This document shows positions 54,668 through 63,879 of a DNA stretch of 64,000 bases, one piece after another. Every line of letters starts with the position of its first letter. Position 1 is the stretch's first letter. The DNA is from Acuticoccus sp963704595 (lineage in GTDB: Bacteria > Pseudomonadota > Alphaproteobacteria > Rhizobiales > Amorphaceae), in contig OY969922.1 of assembly GCA_963704595.1 (NCBI GenBank), positions 62,001 through 126,000 of the forward strand, in the 5' to 3' direction. The notes below the pieces were generated by a model that saw nothing but the letters and a program-made list of their open reading frames with translations, had not been told where the DNA came from and did no database searches. The position numbers and the translations under genes are program-made.

Positions 54668-54967
54668 ATGAACAGCACCCCTGAGCAGAAGCCTGCAGCC
54701 GGAGCGGCTGACATTCAGGCATGGCTGATCGACTACATCAGCGCCGTGATCGACATGCCGCGCGAGGATTTCCCGGTGAACGACACGTTCGTGTCCTACG
54801 GCCTCAATTCGGTCGAGCTGACCATCATGTGCGGCATGCTCGAGGAAGCCTACGCGGTGAACGTGATGCCCGAGGAACTGTTCGAGAACCCGACCGTCAC
54901 GCAGCTTGCCACCCACATCGCCGCGAAGCTCGCCGCGGGTCCCGGCGCCGGAAGCGCGGCGGCCTGA
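54668..54967 (+). CDS. Free-standing acyl carrier protein
   Basis: 99 residues. Four-helix carrier fold with the phosphopantetheine Ser in VSYGLNSVELTIMCG; the usual Asp of DSL is Asn. Helix III reads AVNVMPEELFENPTVTQLATH. The position upstream of a pyruvyl transferase and two dioxygenases suggests that an acyl, aminoacyl or polyketide intermediate is modified while tethered. Ala-rich tail. Confidence 0.9.
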   Translation: MNSTPEQKPAAGAADIQAWLIDYISAVIDMPREDFPVNDTFVSYGLNSVELTIMCGMLEEAYAVNVMPEELFENPTVTQLATHIAAKLAAGPGAGSAAA

Positions 54968-55008
54968 TCCCGCCCGATGGCAAGGTCCTCCCCCACCCCT
55001 TGCGCATC

Positions 55009-56310
55009 ATGACGCCGCCCCCGCCGGCCGGTGGCCCTGCCAGAGGCCGGCGCACGGCACTCGTCACCGGGATGTTCGACATGGACAATTTCGGCGACCT
55101 GATGTTCCCGCTGGTCGCGGCGGACCGGCTGGCGCGACACGGCATAGAGGTCGCCGCCGCCTCGCCGACAGGGCGCGCGACGATGTTCGCGGACGCAATG
55201 CCCACGATCCCCATCGCCGACATCGTCCAGCCGGACGTGACGGCAGACGCCGTGGTGATCGGCGGCGGCTACATCATCCACGCGCACAGGATGGACGTCC
55301 TGCGCACCTACCGGGACGGCGACTGCGGGGCGTGGGCAGGTCCCTCCACCTGGCTCGGCGCCACGCTGGCGGCGGCGCTGCGCGACATCCCGGTCGCATG
55401 GAACGCCCCCGGCGCGCCGCACCCGCTGCCGGCCCGCCTGCGCCCCCTCGCCGCCGCCGCGCTGCGCGCCGCCGACTATGCCTCCCTGCGCGACGCCGGC
55501 TCGGCCCGGATGCTGCCGCCGAACGACGCCACGGTGATCGTGCCCGACCCCATCGCGGACCTCGCCAAGGTCTGGCCCCGCGCCTCGCTGGATGGCGCGT
55601 TCCGCCGCGTGATCAAGCGGCTTGCCATCGCAGAGCCGGAGAAGATCGTCGCCGTCCATGCCCGCCGCCGCTCGCTCGGCGACGAGCCGCCGGCGGAGTT
55701 CGCGGCACGGCTGGATGCCTTCGCCGCGCAAGCCGGCGTGACGCCCCTCCTCATCGGCGTCGGCAGCAGCCATGGCGACGACGTGTTCGCCCGCACCCTC
55801 GCCAGCCACATGCCCGGCGGTGCGCTGGTGCTCGACGCGCCGGAGCACCTCGCCGAGATCGCCGCCACCATCGCCAACGCGCGTGCCTATCTCGGCTCGT
55901 CGCTGCACGGCTACGTCACCGCCACGGCCTACGGCGTGCCGGGCGTGCTGGTGGCGCGGCCCGCCTACCAGAAATTCCGCGGCTACGTCGCCCACACGGG
56001 CCGCACCACAGACCTTGCCCGCAACTGGACCGAGGCGCTGGACCGCGCCCCGGCAATGCTGACCGAAACGCCGCCACCCCTGCCGCAGAGCCTGACCGAC
56101 GCGCTCGACGCGCACTGGGCCGCCATCGCCGCCGCCGTTCATGGCGGCCCCGCCCCCCGCCGTGCCGAGCGCCTCGCCTTCGCCGCCGCGAGCTTTGCGG
56201 AGGGGATGCGCACCAGCGGCACGGGGTGGGCGTCCGTCCCCTTCGTCGAGGAATCGAACCGGATTGCGGCGCTGGCCGGCGACGACGTCCGCGATGTGGA
56301 GCCCTTCTGA
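55009..56310 (+). CDS. Polysaccharide pyruvyl transferase-family protein 2
   Basis: 433 residues from ATG 55009. Paralogue of the protein at 52552: TGMFDMDNFGDLMFPLVAAD, AVVIGGGYIIHAHRMD, ARAYLGSSLHGYVTATAYG and KFRGYVAHTG align block for block. Its stop shares a base with the next start (TGATG). Likely ketal pyruvyl transfer to a sugar residue or a related PEP-dependent or glycosyl transfer. Confidence 0.83.
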   Translation: MTPPPPAGGPARGRRTALVTGMFDMDNFGDLMFPLVAADRLARHGIEVAAASPTGRATMFADAMPTIPIADIVQPDVTADAVVIGGGYIIHAHRMDVLRTYRDGDCGAWAGPSTWLGATLAAALRDIPVAWNAPGAPHPLPARLRPLAAAALRAADYASLRDAGSARMLPPNDATVIVPDPIADLAKVWPRASLDGAFRRVIKRLAIAEPEKIVAVHARRRSLGDEPPAEFAARLDAFAAQAGVTPLLIGVGSSHGDDVFARTLASHMPGGALVLDAPEHLAEIAATIANARAYLGSSLHGYVTATAYGVPGVLVARPAYQKFRGYVAHTGRTTDLARNWTEALDRAPAMLTETPPPLPQSLTDALDAHWAAIAAAVHGGPAPRRAERLAFAAASFAEGMRTSGTGWASVPFVEESNRIAALAGDDVRDVEPF

Positions 56311-57164
56311 TGACAAGCCACCACCTCACCCCCGCCGAGATCGACCGCTTCAACGCCGACGGCGCGATGGCGCCGCTACCGGTGCTGACGCGCGATGAGA
56401 GCGCCGCGCTGCTTGCCAACCTCGAGCGAGTCGAGGCCGAGCGCGGCGGGCGGCTCTCCACCTTCGCCAACGCCAAGCCGCATCTTCTGATGCCGTTCCT
56501 GTGGGACCTCGTGCATCACCCGGCCATCGTCGGCCCGGTGACCGATCTTCTGGGACCGGACGTCCTCTGCCTCGGCACCAGCTTCATCAACAAGGCGGCG
56601 GACGCGCGCGCCCACGTCGCCTGGCATCAGGACGCGACGTTCTGGGGCCTCAACGAGCCGCGCGCCGTCACCGCCTGGCTCGCGATCACCCCCAGCAACC
56701 CGGGTTCGGGCTGCGTGCGCTACATCCCCGGCAGCCACACGCAGGCCCAGCTCAGCCACGTCGACAGCGGCGATCCGGACAATCTCCTCGGCGGCAAGGA
56801 GCGCCTCGCGGGCGACCTCGACCTCTCCACCGCCGCCGACCTCGTGCTGGAGCCCGGCGAGATGTCGCTCCACCACGTCCTCGTCGCGCACGGCTCGGAG
56901 CCAAACCGGGCCGGGCACCGCCGCGTCGGCTTCGCGGCGCGCTACATCCCGGCAGACGTGTGGCAGGACGGCGGCACCGCAACCCTCGTCGCAGGCCGCG
57001 ACCACGGCAGGATGCCGCTGGAGCAGAAGCCCGAGGGCGAGTTCCACGAGGCCGCCCTCGCCCGCCACGTCGACATCGTGCGCCGCGGCAGCCGCATCAT
57101 CCTGCGCGGCAAGGCCCGGCACCTCGCCGAGACCGGCGCGGCGGCGGCGGGAGACCCCCATTGA
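56310..57164 (+). CDS. Phytanoyl-CoA dioxygenase-family Fe(II)/2-oxoglutarate enzyme 1
   Basis: 284 residues. Iron triad HxD in HVAWHQDATFWGL and distal His in LHHVLVAHGSEPNRAG, with the 2-oxoglutarate Arg in HRRVGFAARYI. All catalytic residues are present, so it should hydroxylate an acyl or tethered substrate using O2 and 2-oxoglutarate. Start ATG 56310 overlaps the pyruvyl transferase stop. Paralogous with the next gene. Confidence 0.9.
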   Translation: MTSHHLTPAEIDRFNADGAMAPLPVLTRDESAALLANLERVEAERGGRLSTFANAKPHLLMPFLWDLVHHPAIVGPVTDLLGPDVLCLGTSFINKAADARAHVAWHQDATFWGLNEPRAVTAWLAITPSNPGSGCVRYIPGSHTQAQLSHVDSGDPDNLLGGKERLAGDLDLSTAADLVLEPGEMSLHHVLVAHGSEPNRAGHRRVGFAARYIPADVWQDGGTATLVAGRDHGRMPLEQKPEGEFHEAALARHVDIVRRGSRIILRGKARHLAETGAAAAGDPH

Positions 57165-57997
57165 GCGCCCCCGTCCTCGATGCCGCCGCCCTCGCCCGCT
57201 ACGAGCGCGACGGCTACCTCACCCCCCTCCGCGCCCTCAGCACCGGGGAAGCCGCCGAGAAGCTCCGTGCGCTGGAAGAGATCGAGGCGGCCAAGGGCGG
57301 GCGCTTCCCGATGATCCTCAACGCCAAGGCGCACCTCGTCGTGCCGTTCCTGTGGAATCTCGTGCGCGACCCGCGCATCCTCGATGTGGTGGAGCAGATT
57401 CTGGGGCCTGACCTCCTGTGCTGGGGGTCGAGCTTCTTCGCCAAGGCGCCCGGCTCCAACGCCAACGTGCCGTTCCATCAGGACGGCACCTACTGGGGCC
57501 TGTCGAAGCCGCGCGCGCTGACGGTGTGGCTCGCCTTCACCCACAGCGGCGAGGACAACGCCTGCATGAAGGTGGTGCCCGGCACGCACACCACGCCGCT
57601 GCGCCATGTAGTCAAGAACCAGCCCGGCAGCATGCTCCCCGTCGGCGAGGAGGTGAACGTCGACGTCGATCCCGCCAACCTCGTGCCCTGCATCCTCGAG
57701 CCCGGCGAGTTCTCGATCCACCACGTCCTCACCGTCCACGGCTCGGAGGCCAACGCCTCGCCGGACAAGCGCCGCGTCGGCTACGCCATCCGCTACGTCG
57801 ATGGTACCGTGCCGCAGCGCGAGGGCGCCGACGCCACCGCCACGCTGGTGCGCGGCCGCGACCACGGCACGTTCCGCCTCGAACAGGAGCCCGAGGGCCT
57901 GTTCGCGCCGGAAGCGGTGCGGCGGCAGGCCGAGATCATGCGCGGCTTCGGCCGCACGGTGATGACCCAGGCCAGCGCCCACGCCCGCAGCGCCTGA
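57161..57997 (+). CDS. Phytanoyl-CoA dioxygenase-family Fe(II)/2-oxoglutarate enzyme 2
   Basis: 278 residues from a TTG start at 57161 that overlaps the preceding stop (TTGA). Iron triad: HxD in VPFHQDGTYWGLSKPRAL, distal His in FSIHHVLTVHGSEANAS; Arg in RRVGYAIRYVD. Aligns along its length with the preceding protein, indicating tandem duplication followed by divergence. Likely a second hydroxylation or a desaturation/epimerisation on the same scaffold. Confidence 0.9.
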   Translation: MSAPVLDAAALARYERDGYLTPLRALSTGEAAEKLRALEEIEAAKGGRFPMILNAKAHLVVPFLWNLVRDPRILDVVEQILGPDLLCWGSSFFAKAPGSNANVPFHQDGTYWGLSKPRALTVWLAFTHSGEDNACMKVVPGTHTTPLRHVVKNQPGSMLPVGEEVNVDVDPANLVPCILEPGEFSIHHVLTVHGSEANASPDKRRVGYAIRYVDGTVPQREGADATATLVRGRDHGTFRLEQEPEGLFAPEAVRRQAEIMRGFGRTVMTQASAHARSA

Positions 57998-58017
57998 CAG
58001 AGATTTCGGAGAACACC

Positions 58018-60326
58018 ATGGCGAACGCCGCCACCGCCGACACGCCGAACCCGACGTTCCCGAGCTATCCGGGGCTGTGCACCATCTGCGGCAAGACGGG
58101 CGAGTTCCACTTCGGCGACCAGCGCTCGGTGCGCGAAAGCTACCCCTGCCCGCACTGCCGCTTCCCGCTGCGCTGGCGCGACCAGGCCAGCCTTATGCTC
58201 GACCAGTTCGGCAACGGGCAGGTGCTGTCGTTCAACGAGCTCGTCGCCGGCGGCCATCTCGACCATCTCGACATCTACGAGCCGGCGCTGCGCGGCCCGT
58301 TCACCCGCCAGCTCACCGGCAGGCCGAACTACACGCGGTCCTACTTCTGGCCGGACCGCGCGCCCGGCAGCATCGGCGAGGGCGGCGTGCGCTGCGAGAA
58401 CCTCACCGCGCTGACGTTTTCGGACAACAGCTTCGACCTCATCATCACCAGCGACGTGATGGAGCACCTGCTCGACATCGACGCCGCCTTCCGCGAGATC
58501 ACCCGCGTCCTGAAGCCCGGCGGCGTGCACATCTTCAGCATCCCGACGCACTATCCGCTGCCGGACAAGACCGTCGCGCGAGTGGTCCTGCAGGATGGCG
58601 AGGAGGTCAACGTCCTGCCGCCGGTCTACCACAACTCCGGGGACGGCACGAAGTGCATCGTCTACCACGACTACGGCACCGACCTTCCCGCCATCATCGA
58701 CAGGCACGGCAGCCGCACCAGCATCATCCGCCGGATGGGCTCGGTCGACCCCTGCGTGCGCAACGCCACCTTCATCACCCGCAAGCTCGACGCGCCGGTG
58801 GCCAACGCCACCGCTGCCCCGGCGAAAGCGATCCCCGCGCCAGCGCGGCCCGCGGGCAAGCGCGGTACCCCATCCGTCGAGTGCCCGATCTGCGGCAGCC
58901 ACGACTTCGAGGAGTTCAACGGCCGGCGCAACGCGCGCTGCTCGCAGTGCCGCTCGGTCGAGCGCCACCGGCTGATGGCGATGGTGCTGGAGCACCACGC
59001 CCTGTTCCGGGACGATCTGCGGGTCTTCCACATCGCGCCGGAGCCTACGCTCGCCCGCAAGTTCGGCGAGCTCCTCGGCGACAACTACGTGGCGTTCGAC
59101 CTCAAGCGCGACGGGCCAGCCGGCAAGGGCCGCCCTCAGATCGACCTCTGCACCGATCTCGCCGGCTTCGAGGCGAAGAGCTTCGACGTGGTGATCCACA
59201 ACCACGTCATGGCGCTGGTGCCGTGCGACGTGACCGGCGTCATGCGCGAGCTCGATCGCATCCTGAAGGACGACGGCCACCACCTCTTCTCGGTCGCGAT
59301 GCGCGGCGAGTACACGCAGGAAGACCTCTCGCCCGACCTTCCGGCGGCGGAGCGGCAGCGCCTGTTCGGCGGGCCGGAAAACATGCGCATGTTCGGCCGC
59401 CACAGCATCGAGGACATGCTGAACACCCTCTGGGGCAAGGGGCACTACTTCCTCAACCCGCTGGAGCTGTTCGGACCCGAGGCGCTGACGAAGGCCTGCA
59501 TCCCCGAAACCGCGTGGACCGGCGCGCCCAACAACCACGGCGTCTACTACAACCGCGCCCCGCGCGAGGCGCCGCAGCGGCCGCTCGCCCCCGGCGTCCG
59601 CCTCAAGACCGGCGCGGACGCCCCGCCCGCGCCACGGCGCCCCGCCCCAAGCCCGCCACGGGCGAACCGTCCAAGCTCCTCGTCTCGACGCTGACGACCG
59701 GGCTCACCAGCCGCAACGCGGCACAGCGGCGGCTGGAAACCGCGTCGTGGATCCTGCACCACCTCGCGCCCGCCGCGGCCTACCCACGGCTGGTCGACCT
59801 CGGCGCAGGGCCAGGCCACTTCGCAAAGGTCGCGCAGTCGATGGGGCACACCGCGACGGCGGTGGACGGGCGGACCGAGCGCGTGCCGCCGGACATGGAG
59901 GGGGTGACCTTCCAGCAGGCCGACATCCGCGACGTCGACCTCTCCGAATACGACGTGATCCTGTGCCTCGGCCTCTTCTACCACCTCGAGGCGGAGGACC
60001 AGGTGGCGCTCCTCAAGCGCTGCCCGGAGGGGGCGGTGGTGATCGTCGACACGCAGGTGTGGCTGGAGGACCTGCCGGGCCTCGGCAACTTCCTCGGCGA
60101 CCGGATCTCGGAATTCTACACCGGCGTGATGGACCGCTACGAGGGCATCTACTTCAAGGAGCAGGCGACGGCGATGGCGTCCATCGGCAACCCCGAAAGC
60201 TTCTTCCCGACCGAGGCGAGCCTCCTCAGGATGTTCGAGGACACCGGCTTCCAGTCCGTCATGCTGGTGGACCCGGCCTACTACACGCCTGCCGGCGGCC
60301 GCCGCTGGTACGTCGGCCGCAAGTAG
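58018..60326 (+). CDS. Triple methyltransferase-like fusion with two zinc ribbons (frame break near 59645)
   Basis: From ATG 58018: zinc ribbon 1 (C21-x2-C24 and C44-x2-C47), methyltransferase-like domain 1 (SFDLIITSDVMEHLLDI, RVLKPGGVHIFSIP), zinc ribbon 2 (VECPICGSHDF and ARCSQCRSVERHR), domain 2 (FDVVIHNHVMALVPCDV, RILKDDGHHLFSVAM), a Pro/Ala linker and domain 3 with classical motif I (RLVDLGAGPGHFAKVA) and YDVILCLGLFYHLEAEDQ. Domains 1 and 2 lack motif I. The first frame stops at 59694; adding one C to CCCC 59645-59648 gives a continuous 769-residue protein, and no start codon precedes domain 3 in its frame. I therefore treat it as one protein. Confidence 0.8.
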
Positions 60327-60342
60327 CCGGCCGGGCGGCGGA

Positions 60343-61098
60343 TCAGCCCGCCGCCGCCTCGCTCCTGGGGGCCGCGGCGGGGGCGGCGCGCTTGCGCAGG
60401 AGCCAGGTCTGGCGCTTCGCCTCCACGGTCATCCCGTGCTTTGCCGCGAACTCGTTGACGTGCTTCTGCATCACGAGCTCGCCGCTGGCGTCCGGCCACA
60501 GCCAGTCGTCGCCGCACAGGATCGCGTCGGGGAAGAGTTCGTGCGCGACGTGGAGGTCTTCGGCCTTCTTGTCGGCGTCGATGTAGATGAGTTCAGGCTC
60601 GATCTCGCGCTCGTGGAGATAGTGGAACGCTTCGGGCGTGTAGCGCCGCACCGGGACGAAGCGCTCCTTGTAGCGCCGCAGGTTGTTGATGGCGGTGAGG
60701 TAGTTGCCGTGCCGGCGGATGCGGCGGACGATCTCGGCAAGCTCCTCCTCCGAAAGGTGCCAGACGGAGCGGGACTGGATCGGGTGATTGGCGACGCCCT
60801 CGAGGTAGGCCGCCCAGTTGCCCTCCCACGGGTCGACGCCGATCACGGTGAGCTGCGGAAATTCCTTCAGCCACTGCTGCGTCGAGCCGCCGAGGAAGCA
60901 GCCGACCTCCACCATCAGCTTGATGTTCTTCTCGCGGATCACGTCCATCACGATCTCGCGCCCGCTCCGCCCGTTGCCGTCCAGCGACAGCATGAAGGGC
61001 TCGAGCTCGCCGTAGCCGAACTCGGGCCACGGGTTGTCGCGCTTCAGGAACGGCATGCCGGCGAGAATGCGGGATTTGGGGGGCGTCTGGGTCGTCAC
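60343..61098 (-). CDS. SAM methyltransferase-like protein (Methyltransf_24 type)
   Basis: 251 residues. Rossmann-type motif MVEVGCFLGGSTQQWLKE replaces the classical GxGxG, followed by VIGVDPWEGNWAAYL and ELIYIDADKKAEDLHVAHE, typical of sugar- or macrocin-O-methyltransferase-like proteins with a DAD metal site. Convergent with the triple methyltransferase gene (16-base gap). Probably methylates a sugar of the cluster product; not certain to belong to it. Confidence 0.82.
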   Translation of the reverse strand: MTTQTPPKSRILAGMPFLKRDNPWPEFGYGELEPFMLSLDGNGRSGREIVMDVIREKNIKLMVEVGCFLGGSTQQWLKEFPQLTVIGVDPWEGNWAAYLEGVANHPIQSRSVWHLSEEELAEIVRRIRRHGNYLTAINNLRRYKERFVPVRRYTPEAFHYLHEREIEPELIYIDADKKAEDLHVAHELFPDAILCGDDWLWPDASGELVMQKHVNEFAAKHGMTVEAKRQTWLLRKRAAPAAAPRSEAAAG

Positions 61099-61284
61099 CG
61101 ATTATGTCCGTCTTTGCGAAGGCGGCACCGGGATCACCCGCAGGCAACGCGCAATGCCGCCAAGAAATTGAACAACGGTACCTGCCTAGCCGCTCTGCCA
61201 GCCCCTCTCAAGGCGAGGGGACGGATATTTGCTGGCGCGACCGGTCCTGTATCCGGCGGGCCTGGCCCGCCGGAGCGGCGACGC

Positions 61285-62944
61285 CTATGCCGGGGTCCGG
61301 GGCGAGATGGCGGCGGGGTCGGTCTTCAGCTCGATCAGCGCGGGGGTGCCGGCCTTGCGGGCCCGCTCCAGTGCCGCCGGGAAGTCCTCGTGCTTCGTCA
61401 CGGTTTCGCCGAAGGCACCGTAGGACCGCGCCCAGGCGGCAAAGTCCGGGTTCTTCATCCCGGTGCCGGACGGGCGGCCCGGATAGTGCTTCTGCTGGTG
61501 CATCCGGATCGTGCCGTAGACGCCGTTGTTGGAGACGATCACCACGACGTTGGCGCCATAGTCGCAGGCGGTGCCGAACTCCTGCATCGACATCTGGAAG
61601 CAGCCGTCGCCGGCAAGGCAGATCACCTCACGCTCCGGCGCGTGGAGCTTGGCGGCCACAGCGGCCGGCAGCCCGTAGCCCATGGAGCCCGAGGTCGGCG
61701 CCAGCTGGGTGCGGTAGGTCCGGTGCCAGTAGTAGCGATGCAGCCAGGCGGCATAGTTGCCGGCGCCGTTGGTGACGATCGCATCGTCTGGCAGAACCTC
61801 GCTGAGATGGGCGACGATCTGTTCCATCTTCACGTCGCCGGGCGTTGCCTGCGGCGTGCGCCACGCGTTCATCGAGGCATGTGCCTCGGCTCGCAGCGCG
61901 GCCCACGGCTTTGCCGCCGGCGCATCGCGGCCGGCAAGGGCGATCACCGTCGCGGCGGGAGACGCTGCCACCGCAATCGCGGGCCGATAGACGCGGCCGG
62001 GCTCGGACGGGTCGAGGTGGACGTGGATCAGCTTCTGCACCGGATCGGGCACCGAGAACAGCGTGTAGCCGCTGGTGGTCATCTCGCCGAGCCGGGGGCC
62101 GAGGGCGAGGATCACGTCAGCGTTCGCCACCATCTCGCCGAGGAACGGGTTGATGCCGATGCCGACGTCGCCGACATATTGCGGCGAGCGGTTGTCGATA
62201 TAGTCCTGGCAGCGGAACGAGGTGCCGACCGGCAGGTCCCACTTTGCCGCGAATGCCTCCAGCGCCGCCGCGGCTTCAGCCGACCAGCCGCCGCCGCCGG
62301 CAATCACCAGCGGACGCTCGGCGCCCGCGAGAGCCGCAACGATCTCGTCGCAGCGCCGCCTCGGACGGCTCGGACCGCACCATGGTGGCCGCAGGCGCGA
62401 CCGGCGCGTCGCACAGGGCGGACAGCATGTCCTCCGGCAGCGCGAGCACCACGGGGCCAGGTCGGCCGGACTGCGCCACATGGAAGGCGTGGCTGACATA
62501 CTCGGGAATGCGGTCGGTCACTTCGATCTCGGCGACCCACTTGGCGAGCGGGGCGAACATCGCCCGGTAGTCCACCTCCTGGAACGCCTCGCGGTCGCGC
62601 TGGTCGCGCGCCACTTGGCCGACGAACAGCACCATCGGCGTCGAATCCTGCATCGCCACATGAATGCCGGACGAGGCGTTGGTCGCCCCGGGCCCGCGGG
62701 TGACGAACGCCACGCCCGCCTTGCCGGTGAGCTTGCCGTGGGCGTCGGCCATCATGGCGGCGCCGCCCTCGTGGCGCGCGACCACGAGGTCGATCCCGGA
62801 TTCGTAGAAGCCGTCCAGCGCGGCGAGGTAGCTCTCGCCGGGGATGCAGAAGACCCGCTCCACCCCTTGCGCCTTCAGCGCCTCCACCAGCGCGGTGCCG
62901 CCGTGGCGTGCGCCCGAGGCATCGTTGTCGTTCACGCGTTCCAT
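61285..62944 (-). pseudogene. Acetolactate-synthase-like ThDP-dependent enzyme, frameshifted as presented
   Basis: Start ATG 62944 (62956 is possible, overlapping the regulator's end). The N-terminal half has the ThDP pyrimidine domain with activating Glu in VVARHEGGAAMMADAHG and TRGPGATNASSGIH. The rest, in another frame, holds the central domain and the pyrophosphate domain SGSMGYGLPAAVAAK, LAGDGCFQMSMQEF and VVIVSNNGVYGTI (GDG...NN). The break is one extra base near 62345-62360. Restored length is about 550 residues. Catalytic reaction could be acetolactate synthase, glyoxylate carboligase or a 2-oxoacid decarboxylase; as no small subunit is present, a catabolic role under the adjacent GntR is likely. 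Confidence 0.82.
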
Positions 62945-62948
62945 CACA

Positions 62949-63689
62949 CTAGACATCGGCAATATCGGCCCTGTTGGCGAGGCGTTGTGCCGCCCGCTCG
63001 AAATGATTGCGCGTCGCAATGCGCGCCTCGTCGGGGTTCCCCGCCTCGAGGGCGCGGTACACCGCGCGGTGCTCCTCCAGCACCTCGCGTCCCCATTCGG
63101 ACGCCATCGCGTTCTTGATGGCAACCGAACGCAGGTTGTCTGACACGTTGCGCTCGATCATCGCAATGAACTCCACGTAGTAGTCGTTACCCGACGCCTC
63201 GGTGATCGCGCGGTAGAAGCCGTCCTGCGCGTCGAGGCGGTTCGCGGCCCAGTCCTGCCCGTCGGTGGTGGCGTCGGCCATCGCGGCGAGGCGGCGGGCG
63301 ATGTCGGCCAGCTGCGGCTCGGTGCGCGCCTCCGCGGCAAGCGCCGAGGCGTCTGCCTGGACGCCGGTGCGCAGCTCGAGGAGCTGGACGAGCTGGCGCC
63401 GCTTCTCGAAGCACGCCGCGCTGATGCGGAACGCAGAGCGGGAGGCGACGTCCGACACGAAGGCGCCGACGCCGCGCTTGGAATCGATCACGCCGTCATA
63501 CTTCAGCAGCGAGACGGCCTCGCGCACCACGGTGCGCGCGACGCCGAACTGCTCGGAAAGGGATTGCTCGGTGGGCAGGCGATCGCCGGGTTTGAGCTGG
63601 CCGGAGTAGATCGCCTCCGAGATGGAGCGCGCGATCTCGTCGGGCAAACGGCGGGGTCGGTCGATCCGCTCGAAAAGGCCTGCGGCCAT
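62949..63689 (-). CDS. GntR-family transcriptional regulator, FadR/FCD class
   Basis: 246 residues from ATG 63689, preceded by AAGGAG. N-terminal winged helix: RSISEAIYSGQLKPGDRLPT and SEQFGVARTVVREAVSLL; C-terminal FCD ligand domain with metal-ligand candidates (LELRTGVQADAS, DAQDGFYRAITEAS, EVLEEHRAVYRALEAG). It precedes the ThDP enzyme on the same strand, and a perfect FadR-type operator lies upstream. It probably represses both this operon and the divergent dehydrogenase until an organic acid binds. Confidence 0.92.
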   Translation of the reverse strand: MAAGLFERIDRPRRLPDEIARSISEAIYSGQLKPGDRLPTEQSLSEQFGVARTVVREAVSLLKYDGVIDSKRGVGAFVSDVASRSAFRISAACFEKRRQLVQLLELRTGVQADASALAAEARTEPQLADIARRLAAMADATTDGQDWAANRLDAQDGFYRAITEASGNDYYVEFIAMIERNVSDNLRSVAIKNAMASEWGREVLEEHRAVYRALEAGNPDEARIATRNHFERAAQRLANRADIADV

Positions 63690-63799
63690 GGTGACTCCTT
63701 TTTCGGACGCCTCGATCGGCGCCTCCAGCACCGCAGCGGCGCCGACGGCGGGCAGACTGGCGCCACAATTCGGTTGGCGCAATGGCTAACATAAAACAG

Positions 63800-63810
63800 T
63801 TGTCAGACAA
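63800..63810. promoter_or_regulatory. FCD-GntR operator candidate
   Basis: TTGTCAGACAA is a perfect palindrome around a central A and matches the FadR-subfamily consensus TNGTNNNACNA. It lies in the 190-base gap between the GntR gene and the divergent dehydrogenase gene. Confidence 0.7.
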
Positions 63811-63879
63811 ACTTTTCTGTGGTCCCTTCCGCCGAGCCGGCATCGAGATCGGCAGTTTCGGACGGACAGGGAGTTGAGG

